From positions 1,054,001-1,118,000 of the forward strand of contig NZ_CP060084.1 in the NCBI RefSeq assembly GCF_014211975.1: DNA of 64,000 nucleotides, in the 5' to 3' direction. Each line of letters opens with the position of its first letter. The stretch's first letter is position 1. Of the stretch, positions 8,892-18,078 are shown piece by piece. Made by a program: the position numbers and the translations under genes. Source of the stretch: Teredinibacter haidensis. GTDB taxonomy: Bacteria; Pseudomonadota; Gammaproteobacteria; Pseudomonadales; Cellvibrionaceae. The notes below the pieces were generated by a model. That model was given only the letters and a program-made list of their open reading frames with translations, did no database searches and was not told the DNA's origin.

Positions 8892-10022
8892 CTATTTTAG
8901 TTGGTTTGCCGATACGTGGATCCGCATAATTTCGTTATGTTGCGTATGGTCCAGGGGTTTACTGGAAAGCCAGGTGCTCCAGCCGATAATGGGTTGCTTA
9001 TCCTTACTCAGTGCTATCTTGTTGGGAATGTCCTTTCGGCTTACCTGTATTTCAAAATCAAATTCCCGCTCCAGACCAAGGTAAAGTCGGACAAGCTCGT
9101 TAAGGGCTTTCAAATTTCTTGTGCCCGGGGCAAAGCGATAATATTGCTCCTTGTTTAGTGGCCCTAGCGTAATCCTCGTTTTTCCTTGAGAAAACCAACC
9201 ATTGCTGCCAAGAATAGTGGAACGTCCAAGGATGACATTTTGCCCTTTTTTGTTTGTTCTGGTGGGCAATCGAGTTCGCACTTCATCAATAAGATTGTGC
9301 CATTCCCCAATAAACTGTTTAATTTCTATGGGTACATCAAAATAGGCCTGAAGCATCTGCTTTAGACCCGTAGAGGTTTTAACCTGTTGACTTAATAGCC
9401 CACTAAAATAGATGAGGGACTCGTCCTGAATAACGTTCCGGTGATTTAAGTGTTTAGTGCCGAGCCCAATCAACGACAACAAAGCTTGGGTGTGTGAATC
9501 TCTTGTGGCGTTGCCCTCAAGTTTTGAGTTTTCGTAGGCGAAAGGCAATCGGTACTTTATGGATGCTTGGTAAAACAGTGAGGTGGTTCGATGGTTAAAG
9601 ATGTTTATAAAATGCAACATTGCAGAATCCTTCTGCTTAATACGCTGCATTAAAAATTCGGTGTAGTGGTAAGGGAGAACTCCCATACTACCCATCAGCC
9701 CGATAAGGTTAACCGTGACTTGCCATTGATTATGTGATTCCTTGGGTGTCCTTTGGGCGTTTGGAGTTACTTGTTCAACCTCTGAGTTCGGAAAGCTTAA
9801 AGATGGATTTCCGAGAAATCGAATCGCTTCAGAGGCGGGTGGGGAAAATCGACCAACTGGATTGCTAGCCTGCTCTTTCCCAATCGTTCTGGAGCCCAGT
9901 TTTTTGTTATAGCTAGCTGCTCTCAGCAGCAGACGAACGACTTGAGAGAATGAATAGTTTTCAGGGTTTTCTGTAAGATCTTTAATTACAGAAGTATTTT
10001 TTCGCCAGCGCGGGGAGGGCAT
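8892..10022 (-). CDS. tssG: T6SS baseplate subunit TssG
   Basis: TssG (VasB/ImpH family) is a component of the T6SS baseplate wedge together with TssE, TssF and TssK. The protein has 376 residues. The family features seen are an N-terminal FSQVVRLLLRAA helix, the early RFLGNPSLSFPNSEVEQV segment, the LIGLMGSMGVLPYHYTEFLM region near 110-130, and the RFFNIF-like MLHFINIFNHRTTSLFYQA segment, in the expected order. Its start overlaps the 3' end of tssF by 37 bp, a common tssF-tssG arrangement. It is followed by clpV. Reading frame and context are unambiguous. Confidence 0.94.
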   Translation of the reverse strand: MPSPRWRKNTSVIKDLTENPENYSFSQVVRLLLRAASYNKKLGSRTIGKEQASNPVGRFSPPASEAIRFLGNPSLSFPNSEVEQVTPNAQRTPKESHNQWQVTVNLIGLMGSMGVLPYHYTEFLMQRIKQKDSAMLHFINIFNHRTTSLFYQASIKYRLPFAYENSKLEGNATRDSHTQALLSLIGLGTKHLNHRNVIQDESLIYFSGLLSQQVKTSTGLKQMLQAYFDVPIEIKQFIGEWHNLIDEVRTRLPTRTNKKGQNVILGRSTILGSNGWFSQGKTRITLGPLNKEQYYRFAPGTRNLKALNELVRLYLGLEREFDFEIQVSRKDIPNKIALSKDKQPIIGWSTWLSSKPLDHTQHNEIMRIHVSANQLK

Positions 10023-11821
10023 TCTTTAAGGTAACCTTCTTTATTTTTTAGTTTAACCAATACGCGTGAAAATGAGTTAACCGAGCAGTAGAGAGCAAAG
10101 AAATGTTCTAGTACGCTTGCGTAAAGGAAGCTACTACTCCCGGTCAATTGTGTTTCGTTCAACGTAATAGAAATCTCAATGCCGCGACAAATCGTCACGT
10201 GCCCATCAATAGGTAATGGCGCACTGATATTTCGCACATTGACCGATTCAATGGATTCTATTAGCCCGCGCGTAACCGCTGTCTCATTAAAATCGTAAAG
10301 CCGCAATATTTCCTTTAGCGCTTCGGTGGGGTTGCCTCCTCCAGTTAGCGACAGATGGTTTAGATTTAAGTGCGAAAGTAACCGCCAGCGGGCATGGTTG
10401 CCCAACGGAGGCCTTACGGTGGCGCTGGGTTGTGTGAGACAGCGGATGCGAGAGCAGGGCGGAGCACTATCGATACACTGCAGTTTTGGTTGCTCCATAT
10501 TAAATGGCAGCTTTGCTGGAAGATCTCGATTGCTACAGGTCATGGATAACGACAGCGTTCTATCTTCAGGAATATTGGGGTTAAACTGGAGGTCTACCAA
10601 GCTGAGAAATACATCTGTGCCTTCGTCCCGTTCTTGATAGCCAAGTTTGGCGGTGCGTCTACTGGCGTACCAAAATGCGTGGTTTTCAGAGCTCTGGTGT
10701 TGGTGAGAAAGGCCGTAGAAAGGCAGGTAAGGAATGTTTTCTCCAGCGGGGTTAGAGGCAACTGCGGCATCGATAGAATAGACTTCGTACCCTACTGGGC
10801 GTCGGGCATCGGGTATGACTTGGTACTCGCTGCAGCTATGGTCGAGCTTGATCGGATCTGCTCTCTGTTCAAACAAGTTGACGATGGGAGTGCAACCCAG
10901 CGCAAATGTTTCGGCATTGATGTTGTGTTCCAGTTCAATATTTGAGGATTGTAGGTAGACGTAAAGCTCAAGTGTGGTTCCGGTATTTTCAGGGATTAAA
11001 CCTGCTAGACCGGAAAAGTCGATAAACATAAATTTGTCTGGGAACGCGAAGTATTCGGTTAGTAGGCGATAGCCAACGAAGGACGCAGGAGGGTAGGGCA
11101 ATATCCCTTCGTCTACATCGAAACCTACGGGCTTAATAATATCGCTGCTGGCAAAAACAGGTTTACCGTCTGTTGCACTGGTCGAAATGACAACGCTTAG
11201 GCACTTATTGAGTAATAGCCGGTAAAGAGGATGAATATGCTGCGACTGACCTTTCAAATAAAAGCGTAATCTATCCGGTTGTAGCTCTGAGAAAGTGATC
11301 TCTTCGTTAAAACTTTCCAGTGTAAGTTTTAGAACGCCACCGGCACCATTCACCCGGTCCGCACCGGGCGTGGCGAAAGGGCGGCCCATCAAGCTGGCAT
11401 GGCTTACTGAAACTGGTAGCAAGTTTACCGGGTACGCGGTTGAAAATCGGCAGTGCTCCCCTTGGAATTGCTCGGTGTCCAAAAGGGTATTTCGGGGGAT
11501 AGTATATTGGCTATCAAGTTGATCCTTATCCGCAATAAATTGAACAATAGATGTTGAGGGGATAGGCCGCTGGTAGTGAGGAAAAATAACACTAAGCAAT
11601 GCATCTGATAATTCGGGAAAATCATCATCGAGCTTATGCTGTATACGTGAGTTCAAATAGGCAAAGCCTTCTATCAATCGCGATACGTGGGGGTCTTCAA
11701 TAGTATCAGAGCTAATCCCAAGGCGGCCGGCAATTTTCGGGTGCTCTTTAGAAAACTCTGCCCCCATTTGGCGTATAAATGCCAATTCTTTTTCGTAGTA
11801 GGGGAGTAATTCATCAGTCAT
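9986..11821 (-). CDS. tssF: T6SS baseplate subunit TssF
   Basis: TssF (VasA/ImpG family) is the main wedge protein of the T6SS baseplate. It is 611 residues, the typical length. The N-terminus has the diagnostic pattern LLPYYEKELAFIRQMGAEFS, then HPKIAGRLGI and DPHVSRLIEGFAYLNSRI, with SIVQF near residue 90. Later segments include a jelly-roll-like region and a C-terminal FFALYCSVNSFSRVLVKLK. The start overlaps the end of tssE by 8 bp, and the 3' end overlaps tssG by 37 bp, so tssE, tssF and tssG are probably translationally coupled. Confidence 0.95.
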   Translation of the reverse strand: MTDELLPYYEKELAFIRQMGAEFSKEHPKIAGRLGISSDTIEDPHVSRLIEGFAYLNSRIQHKLDDDFPELSDALLSVIFPHYQRPIPSTSIVQFIADKDQLDSQYTIPRNTLLDTEQFQGEHCRFSTAYPVNLLPVSVSHASLMGRPFATPGADRVNGAGGVLKLTLESFNEEITFSELQPDRLRFYLKGQSQHIHPLYRLLLNKCLSVVISTSATDGKPVFASSDIIKPVGFDVDEGILPYPPASFVGYRLLTEYFAFPDKFMFIDFSGLAGLIPENTGTTLELYVYLQSSNIELEHNINAETFALGCTPIVNLFEQRADPIKLDHSCSEYQVIPDARRPVGYEVYSIDAAVASNPAGENIPYLPFYGLSHQHQSSENHAFWYASRRTAKLGYQERDEGTDVFLSLVDLQFNPNIPEDRTLSLSMTCSNRDLPAKLPFNMEQPKLQCIDSAPPCSRIRCLTQPSATVRPPLGNHARWRLLSHLNLNHLSLTGGGNPTEALKEILRLYDFNETAVTRGLIESIESVNVRNISAPLPIDGHVTICRGIEISITLNETQLTGSSSFLYASVLEHFFALYCSVNSFSRVLVKLKNKEGYLKECPPRAGEKILL

Positions 11822-12311
11822 GGTGCGACTCTTCCACGTTTACTGTTCGTGATACGGGTTCCAGAATGGAATCGAATATAATAATCTCTGGAGCTGGGTC
11901 TGCATAAAGTGTTGCGTCAATTCTAAAGCGCAGGGTCCTATCTGTCCCGTCCTTGTTGTTTTGGTATTTCACCTTCACACTTTTAAATCTGGGTTCGAAG
12001 GTGCGCAATATCTTTTCGAGATTTTTGGTGAATTCATTTTTCTTTTCATGATCCACAATATTTACTGTGGCCAAGTCTGGCAGCCCATAGTTTAATACGG
12101 ATGATTCCAGCTGTGACAGATCGGTATTGGGTTCAATCACGCGGTAACGTGTGTTTAGAAGATTTTCCAAGTCGCGACGTACGCTATTACGTAACTCCTT
12201 TATTTGTTGATGTTTGCTTTTGTCAGCCTCTATTTGAATGTGAGGTTCGCTATCAACCAAACGATCTAGAATGGAAGGGCGCAGTTTTTTCTTTTTGTCA
12301 ATGCGTGCCAT
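11814..12311 (-). CDS. tssE: T6SS baseplate subunit TssE (gp25-like)
   Basis: TssE is the T4 gp25-like protein that initiates sheath polymerisation on the baseplate. The protein is 165 residues. The N-terminus has RPSILDRLVDSEP, the usual TssE opening, followed by LRNSVRRDLENLLNTR and the SSVLNYGLPDL motif of the gp25 fold, then a C-terminal RFRIDATLYADP segment. It lies between the second tssC-like gene (gap 24 bp) and tssF (8-bp overlap). Confidence 0.94.
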   Translation of the reverse strand: MARIDKKKKLRPSILDRLVDSEPHIQIEADKSKHQQIKELRNSVRRDLENLLNTRYRVIEPNTDLSQLESSVLNYGLPDLATVNIVDHEKKNEFTKNLEKILRTFEPRFKSVKVKYQNNKDGTDRTLRFRIDATLYADPAPEIIIFDSILEPVSRTVNVEESHHD

Positions 12312-12335
12312 AAGTGATTTTTTTAGCTTGTTCGC

Positions 12336-13859
12336 TTATCCTGATTGTGCCAGCTCTGTGACTAACTCCAGTTCCGATACCATTTGGTCTATTTGGTAGT
12401 GTGGAACCATATGAATGACACATAAAAACTGGCCAGGTTTTTCTGGGTGTTCGCGCACTCTTACCGAAGCTTCTCTTAGTGGGTAGCGGGCCTGTTCATC
12501 CCATTCCAAATCGTGACGGCCAGTAGTATATTTAAATAGCCATTTATGTAAGTAAGCTTCGCATTCTTCCGCTGAAATAAAAGATCCGACTTTATCGCGA
12601 ATCATAACTTTGATGTAATGCGCTATACGTGAGCCACAAAGTACATGCTGTAGCATGGATGATAGCTTCGCATTGATATGGCTTGTTTTAGACTCCTGCG
12701 AGCTGGGGCGTTGTACTGATTGGTTGCTGTAAAATGCTGCGTAGGGTGTGTCATAGCATTGGCATAAGGGAATGAGGCCCATAGTTCCAATTTCCCTTTC
12801 TACCGCATCTGTAATGACAACATCGGTTGCGGGTTTGTAGGTGATACCCTCTGCATCCGTATCAAACGAATCCACCGTAAGGTTAGTAACAAGTCCTCCA
12901 CCTATTTCGTTGCGTGGTACTCCTCGAATATGCCCGAACCAGCCTACACTGGAAAATTCCCGAATTAGAATTCCGGCAAAGGCATAACAGGCGTTGCTCC
13001 ATAAATACATATTTTGCTCTTTGGATACGGTTTTCTCGTAAAAAAACAGCCCTTTGTAGCTGCCGGGTGTTTTCCGGTAGAGGTGGCGGCCCAGTACTTT
13101 TGGTAAGGTTAGCCCAATAAAACGTGAATCTGATTTGTCGCGAAAGCTTCGCCACTTAATGTATTCGGTTTGAGAAAAAATGGAATGGAAGTTCTGAGGC
13201 AGGCCAAGCTTCGAAAAGTCTTCCATCCCAAGTAGTTTACTAGATGCGCCGGCAACAAAAGGAGCGAAAGCTGCGGCGGCAATTTCGGCAATACCTTCAA
13301 GCGTCGAAAGATCGTTGTGATGCTGTTGTGTCGATGGCCGATGGCTAATTTCGTAATCACCAATTAAAATACCATAAGGCTCCCCTCCGGGAGAGCCGTA
13401 TTCGGCACTGTATATTTTTTGAAACAGCTGGCTTTGGTCAAATTCGAGGGCGCGATCTATGTCGCGTACTATTTCTCCCCAGCTAATATCAAGCACCTTA
13501 ACTTTTAGGTTCTTCACTCCATCTGCCTGAACTGCCAAATACCAAAGTCCTCGCCAAGAGGCTTCAAGTTGTTGGAATCTTGGCGTGTGCAAAATCAGAT
13601 TAAGCTGGTCGTTTATTAGGTTGTCTATTTCGGAAATGCTTCTCTGAATTGCATTTATAGCGTCTCCCGGCGATTTGAGTGTGCGTGGGTTTTCAAATTC
13701 TGTTAACCAATAGAGTAGGGATTTAGAGGTGTTTTTCTCTTTGAGGAAATCTCCTAATGAGGTTAGGTAGGAATCTTGGGTATAGAGAGATTCGGCATCA
13801 ATCGGTATTGATGATTGATGGTCTCCTGTTGCTTTGTTGGAATTGCTCGTTGGTTGCAC
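12336..13859 (-). CDS. second TssC-family sheath protein (TssC2/ImpD-type)
   Basis: A full-length (507 residue) paralogue of the TssC/VipB contractile-sheath large subunit (EvpB family). It shares with the neighbouring tssC the conserved blocks LEASWRGLWYLAVQ, EFDQSQLFQKIYSAEYGSPG, GEPYGILIGDYE, YIKWRSFRDKSDSRFIGLTL and RIAHYIKVMIRDKVGSF in the same order. Differences are an NTSKSLLYWLTEFENPRTLK N-terminus and SWGEIVRDIDRALEF in place of [15 protein letters not shown]. Dual TssC proteins are established in the Imp-type systems (ImpC/ImpD of Rhizobium and TssC41/TssC40 of Agrobacterium). The gene occupies the place where hcp lies in the P. aeruginosa H1 locus. Its precise role (sheath or baseplate-proximal) is not evident from sequence. 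Confidence 0.9.
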   Translation of the reverse strand: MQPTSNSNKATGDHQSSIPIDAESLYTQDSYLTSLGDFLKEKNTSKSLLYWLTEFENPRTLKSPGDAINAIQRSISEIDNLINDQLNLILHTPRFQQLEASWRGLWYLAVQADGVKNLKVKVLDISWGEIVRDIDRALEFDQSQLFQKIYSAEYGSPGGEPYGILIGDYEISHRPSTQQHHNDLSTLEGIAEIAAAAFAPFVAGASSKLLGMEDFSKLGLPQNFHSIFSQTEYIKWRSFRDKSDSRFIGLTLPKVLGRHLYRKTPGSYKGLFFYEKTVSKEQNMYLWSNACYAFAGILIREFSSVGWFGHIRGVPRNEIGGGLVTNLTVDSFDTDAEGITYKPATDVVITDAVEREIGTMGLIPLCQCYDTPYAAFYSNQSVQRPSSQESKTSHINAKLSSMLQHVLCGSRIAHYIKVMIRDKVGSFISAEECEAYLHKWLFKYTTGRHDLEWDEQARYPLREASVRVREHPEKPGQFLCVIHMVPHYQIDQMVSELELVTELAQSG

Positions 13860-13927
13860 GTTATAAATCCGGCATATCGTCCATGCAAAAATAAAGGGGC
13901 ATACTGCCCCCTGTACCTTTCGTATCT

Positions 13928-15415
13928 TTAACCTGCTTTCGGAATATTCGCTACCAATCTAAGAGAGGCGGTAAGTTCTTCCATTTGCAACCAGGGCCGC
14001 ATATAGGCAATTGCGTTAAAGACTCCGGGCTGGCCGGGAACTTCCTTAACTTCTACTCGAGCTTCGGCTAAAGGATATTTCGCTTTCATTTCTGGGCTAG
14101 CGCCGGGGCTGCCATTCACGTAAGAGCCAATCCAGCGGTTGAGCCACAGCTCTGCTTCGTCGGCCTCCATAAAGGAGCCAATTTTGTCGCGAGCCATAAC
14201 TTTAAGGAAATGGGCGATGCGCGAAGTTGCCATAAGATAGGGGAGTCGCGCAGAAATTGCAGCGTTGGAGGTAGCATCTGGATTGTCGAATTTCTTCGGC
14301 TTTTGAGTAGATTGTGCGCCAAAAAATACGGCGTAATCTGTGTTTTTATAGTGACACAGCGGCAAAAATCCTAGCTTACTTAGCTCGGCTTCTCGTCGAT
14401 CTGTAATTCCGATTTCGGTAGGGCATTTTTGGTCTGCATCACCGTCGTCGCTAATAAAAACATGGCTGGGTAAGCCTTCGACTTTTCCACCACCTTCAGC
14501 GCCACGAATACTGGTACACCAACCGTACTCGGCGTAGGCCTGGGTTAGGGTGGTAGCCAACGTGTAGGCAGCGTTCATCCAGCAGTATGAGTCGTGCTTA
14601 GACTCAATATGTTGGCCGTCAGAACTCTGTGCGGCTTCTTCGTAGTTGAATTCTTCTACTGGTTTGGTAGCTGCGCCGTAGGGTAGGCGGGCCAATACGC
14701 GAGGCATGGTTAATGCGACAAAACGGGAATCATCGCTATCGCGGAAGCTGCGCCATTGGATGTACTCAGCTGAGTCGAATATTTTTTCAAGGTCGCGAGG
14801 TTTTGAAAGTTCAGTAAACGTATCAAAACCAAACATTTGTGGCGCAGTAGCCGATAGAAACGGGCAAAATCCGGCAGCAGCAACATTAGACATTTTGCCT
14901 AGCAATGATACGTCATCAGGGTGGGAAGAAAACTCGTAGTCGCCAATTAGGGCGGCATAGGGCTCGCCACCAGCGGTGCCGAACTCACTTTCGTATATTT
15001 TTTTGAATATTTGGCTTTGGTCGAATTCAACAGCTTTCTCTAGGTCGCGGCTCAATTCCTTTTTACTGATGTTCAGCATACGAATTTTGAGCTGGCTTCC
15101 TGTTTCTGAATTAGATATCAAATGGTTGAGACCGCGCCACGAGCCTTCCAGTTTCTGAAATTTTTCATGGTGCATAATAGCAGCAAGTTGCTTGGACATT
15201 ACGGCGTCCAGTGCGGCAATAGCGTTGTTAATTGTTATGGATAGATTTTTATCCCACTTAACAGTGCCTCGAGTTGCTTCTTGAGTGAGGGTTTTCAGTA
15301 GCAGCTCGGTTTCGTCTCGCGGTGTTTGCTTGGTAGCGCTTATGGCTTGCTCTAGAAAGCTGACTTCCTGTGCTTCCGCTTCCTGGCTTTCTACTAACTC
15401 TTCTTTATTCGCCAT
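13928..15415 (-). CDS. tssC: T6SS sheath large subunit TssC
   Basis: TssC (VipB/EvpB family) forms the contractile sheath with TssB around the Hcp tube. With the chosen start it is 495 residues. Conserved blocks are [65 protein letters not shown] and [21 protein letters not shown] chose the ATG at 15415 ([18 protein letters not shown]), which has a good ribosome-binding site (AAGGGGA, about 7 bases upstream) and overlaps tssB by 11 bp. The frame is open to 15451, which would add 12 residues ([12 protein letters not shown]) but lacks such a site. It lies between tssB and the second tssC-type gene (gap 68 bp). Confidence 0.95.
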   Translation of the reverse strand: MANKEELVESQEAEAQEVSFLEQAISATKQTPRDETELLLKTLTQEATRGTVKWDKNLSITINNAIAALDAVMSKQLAAIMHHEKFQKLEGSWRGLNHLISNSETGSQLKIRMLNISKKELSRDLEKAVEFDQSQIFKKIYESEFGTAGGEPYAALIGDYEFSSHPDDVSLLGKMSNVAAAGFCPFLSATAPQMFGFDTFTELSKPRDLEKIFDSAEYIQWRSFRDSDDSRFVALTMPRVLARLPYGAATKPVEEFNYEEAAQSSDGQHIESKHDSYCWMNAAYTLATTLTQAYAEYGWCTSIRGAEGGGKVEGLPSHVFISDDGDADQKCPTEIGITDRREAELSKLGFLPLCHYKNTDYAVFFGAQSTQKPKKFDNPDATSNAAISARLPYLMATSRIAHFLKVMARDKIGSFMEADEAELWLNRWIGSYVNGSPGASPEMKAKYPLAEARVEVKEVPGQPGVFNAIAYMRPWLQMEELTASLRLVANIPKAG

Positions 15416-15929
15416 CTTTGTCCCCTTCGGTATCGTCTGAGCCGAGTTCACCTGCGAGTGAAGCCAGTGCGTCAGTATTACTTAAAACATCCTCAAGGAT
15501 GGTTTCTAAATCTTCAGAACGATCCGCTTTTGTTAGCAGGTCGCGCAGTTTGTTACGCGTTTCCATTAATTTTCTTAGTGGTTCAACTTGATTAACCACT
15601 TTTTGAGGCTCAAAGTCTTCCATACTTTTAAAGTCGAGATTGACAGACATCTCACTGTTATCACCTTCTAGTGTGTTTTCGACTTTTAGGTTGGCCTGTG
15701 GATTTACCTTGCTCATTATGTCGTTGAAATTATCGCGGTCGATTTGTGAAAACTTTCTATCTTTTAATGATTTCTTGCTCTCGGCATTATCGCCGGAATA
15801 ATCACCCATAACACCCATTACAAAAGGAATTTCCTTTTCAACAACAGATCCACTTGTTTCGAGATCATAAGTAATATGAACTCGGGGTTTTCGCACTCTT
15901 TTGAGTTTATCGTGTATGCTTTCAGACAT
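15405..15929 (-). CDS. tssB: T6SS sheath small subunit TssB
   Basis: TssB (VipA/ImpB family) pairs with TssC in the cytoplasmic contractile sheath. It has 174 residues, the usual length. Family marks are [18 protein letters not shown] near the N-terminus, [36 protein letters not shown] and the conserved [13 protein letters not shown] segment. The C-terminus is acidic ([11 protein letters not shown]). It lies 63 bp after tssA, with tssC starting inside its last codons. A ribosome-binding sequence (CTGGAGGTCAGGG on the minus strand) precedes the ATG. Confidence 0.96.
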   Translation of the reverse strand: MSESIHDKLKRVRKPRVHITYDLETSGSVVEKEIPFVMGVMGDYSGDNAESKKSLKDRKFSQIDRDNFNDIMSKVNPQANLKVENTLEGDNSEMSVNLDFKSMEDFEPQKVVNQVEPLRKLMETRNKLRDLLTKADRSEDLETILEDVLSNTDALASLAGELGSDDTEGDKDGE

Positions 15930-15992
15930 AATCCCTGACCTCCAGGTTATAGATGACTATTGGTTACCACTTCTAATTTTAGCGGGTGAATA

Positions 15993-17114
15993 TTAGTCGT
16001 CACTTTGAACTCCTGTGAGTTCACTGTAACGTTCACGTGATGATGAATCGGGTATTAGCTCGGATATTAATTCAATTAGCGACATGTCGCCCCATTTTAT
16101 TGCCTTCTCCAGAACGTAGGAGATAGGTGAATGGGGTTCCGATTTTCTAAAATATTCGGCAACATGTTGAAGTTGTTTAATAGCAGCTTCTCGAGAGTCT
16201 ATCGGGCCAACTTTCACGGTGTTAGCTACATTGGTTGTTGAGTTTTCATCCATGCAGACCTTTCCTTCTTCCTCCGTAGCTGCAGCTACGGCGTCAACGG
16301 TATCGACAGGAAATTTATTCTTTCCTAAATAATTAACGGCACCGAGACACTCTTCCAAAACTTCTGTTACTGTTCGGGTTGGGGGCGCTTCGTGAATTCC
16401 ACAGTGCTCGTCAAGCAGTGTGCCAAGCTGTTTGTATTTGTGAATGCTTTCTTCAATATCATTACGCTGGTTAGTGAAAAATATGTCTGTGGAGGCCGCT
16501 ACAGATTTTTCAACATCATCGAGGCTGTAACCTAGTTTTTCCAGTTTGGATTTTCTGGTGTCGTCATCTGATGATTTGTGGGCTTCTAGCACGCGTTGAT
16601 ACTGCCAGAAGCTAAAAGGCCCTGGGTTTTCGCCGTCGGTAATTTTTATTTTTCGAATAGGTGCAATAATAACGCCTTCAGCGCCTTCACCATTTAGTCC
16701 TGCGACGCAGGCAACTCGTGTTTCCATTCCGTACTCATCCGGCATGGGGTAAAGGCCTTCCCAGTACTGATCGATTAGGCCGTGCATAAGACTGAAGGCG
16801 TCGCGTAATCCCTGAAACCCGTATATGCGAATCATAGCCTCTGCATACCAGCAGGCGACCTCCAGGTCTTTAGCGTAATGAGTCAATATTTCTGGCGCTA
16901 GATCGGCAATTTTTCTCCAGTGGGTATCAGCTTCGCTGGAGTTTTTGTCGTCGATGTTTTGTCTTTCGAGGGCGCGAGCGGAATTCCGCTCGCCTTTAAT
17001 TGTTTGGTAGATAGAGCTGGGAGAGCTATCGTCTCGAATATCTGTACCAAAGGGTGTTTCGTCACTAATGGCTAACAGCAGACTATCAATATCAACTAAA
17101 TTCGGTGAAGCCAT
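15993..17114 (-). CDS. tssA: T6SS assembly protein TssA (ImpA N-terminal domain)
   Basis: TssA coordinates baseplate and sheath/tube assembly. The protein is 373 residues. The ImpA-type N-terminal domain covers about residues 1-130 and shows LLLAISDETPFGTDIRDD, then WRKIADLAPEILTHYAKDLE, VACWYAEAMIRIYGFQGLRD and LIDQYWEGLYPMPDE, all hallmarks of ImpA. The C-terminal part (KQLQHVAEYFRKSEPHSPIS, then YVLEKAIKWGDMSLIELI) matches the short class of TssA with a C-terminal helical oligomerisation region. It is the first gene of the minus-strand T6SS arm and faces the 964-bp stretch that separates it from fha. Confidence 0.93.
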   Translation of the reverse strand: MASPNLVDIDSLLLAISDETPFGTDIRDDSSPSSIYQTIKGERNSARALERQNIDDKNSSEADTHWRKIADLAPEILTHYAKDLEVACWYAEAMIRIYGFQGLRDAFSLMHGLIDQYWEGLYPMPDEYGMETRVACVAGLNGEGAEGVIIAPIRKIKITDGENPGPFSFWQYQRVLEAHKSSDDDTRKSKLEKLGYSLDDVEKSVAASTDIFFTNQRNDIEESIHKYKQLGTLLDEHCGIHEAPPTRTVTEVLEECLGAVNYLGKNKFPVDTVDAVAAATEEEGKVCMDENSTTNVANTVKVGPIDSREAAIKQLQHVAEYFRKSEPHSPISYVLEKAIKWGDMSLIELISELIPDSSSRERYSELTGVQSDD

Positions 17115-18078
17115 TTATTATTGTCCCTTGGGGCTGATTTCTAATCCTGAATCAATTGCCACTTAAAAAGTTTGAACTGGTTCACACTTTTTGTCGCGCA
17201 ACGAAATGTCCATACATTTCGGAAACGTTAGCACAAGTCGCCCTATTATTTAATACCCTAAATCGCTCCTAAGTAAAATCAGCGAATAAAATATCAAATA
17301 ATTGACGGGGTTCTGGTTATTTGGCGATACAGTCTATGGTTGTGCGATAATATTCGATTAAATAAGAACGCACCACGGATTCTGTTGTTTTATGCGATAA
17401 ACAACAAAATAAATGGAAAACGGGATAAAGTTTGACCTAATGCGGTTACGAAAGCTTGTTATCTATGAGTGAAAGCAAATTGAGTCATCTTGGGGCGTTT
17501 GTCTGTGTTATGTTTGCTTCGTAGTGGTAAAAATAAATGGATATGTAGCGCATTGTTATTGAACAGGGTCTACTTAACACTCTTAATGATTTTCTTAATC
17601 GATCCCTGTAACTTGAAAATTAATTGCGGTTGCAAAGATTGAGGTCGTAATAAAGTTGCAGTGTCCGGCATAGCGGCGTTAGCTCGGAACTCCGTTTTCT
17701 TAGATAAATAAATTTGTAAGGAGGTTAAGCAGGGAAGGTTAATGCTCAGGTACTAATTTGTTTGGATATGATTCGTTAAAGTACGTCTTGAGTATGGGTT
17801 TTGACGAACGAAGATTTTATTAAAATAATGTTGTAGCTGGTCATATCACTTTTTTTTCTGTTACTTTTGTGAAATGTGATTCAATGCGACGTATGTTTGG
17901 CGTGTTATAGATCATTATGCTGATCCTGTTAACGTAATTTACGGCGGAAAGCTGCTGTACGATTGCGTTAGTTGTATGCAATAGAGATAATGCCATGGAT
18001 TGTTTTGGTGGTTTCTTCTGCATAACATCTTGATAATTATATATTTTTGGATTTCGGTGAGTTTAGGAAGACGTACGA
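17115..18078. promoter_or_regulatory. gene-free divergent control region of the T6SS arms
   Basis: This 964-bp stretch lies between the starts of tssA (minus) and fha (plus), so it must hold the promoters of both T6SS arms. It is AT-rich with no credible gene; the only sizeable open frame (60 codons, minus, 17841-18023) has no protein character. I looked for a -24/-12 sigma-54 element and found none convincing. TTGAC-type hexamers occur near 17304 and 17437, but without clear -10 partners. A good ribosome-binding-like GGAGG near 17720 leads only to a five-codon frame. Its unusual length suggests long untranslated leaders or binding sites for a regulator, which is inference. Confidence 0.5.

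Noticed and set aside
17300..17460. Sigma-54 (-24/-12) promoter for the T6SS arms
   Set aside because: No GG-N10-GC pair with the flanking consensus was found.
17841..18023. 60-codon open frame on the minus strand in the T6SS divergent region
   Set aside because: No ribosome-binding site and no protein-like composition; it lies in the leader of fha.
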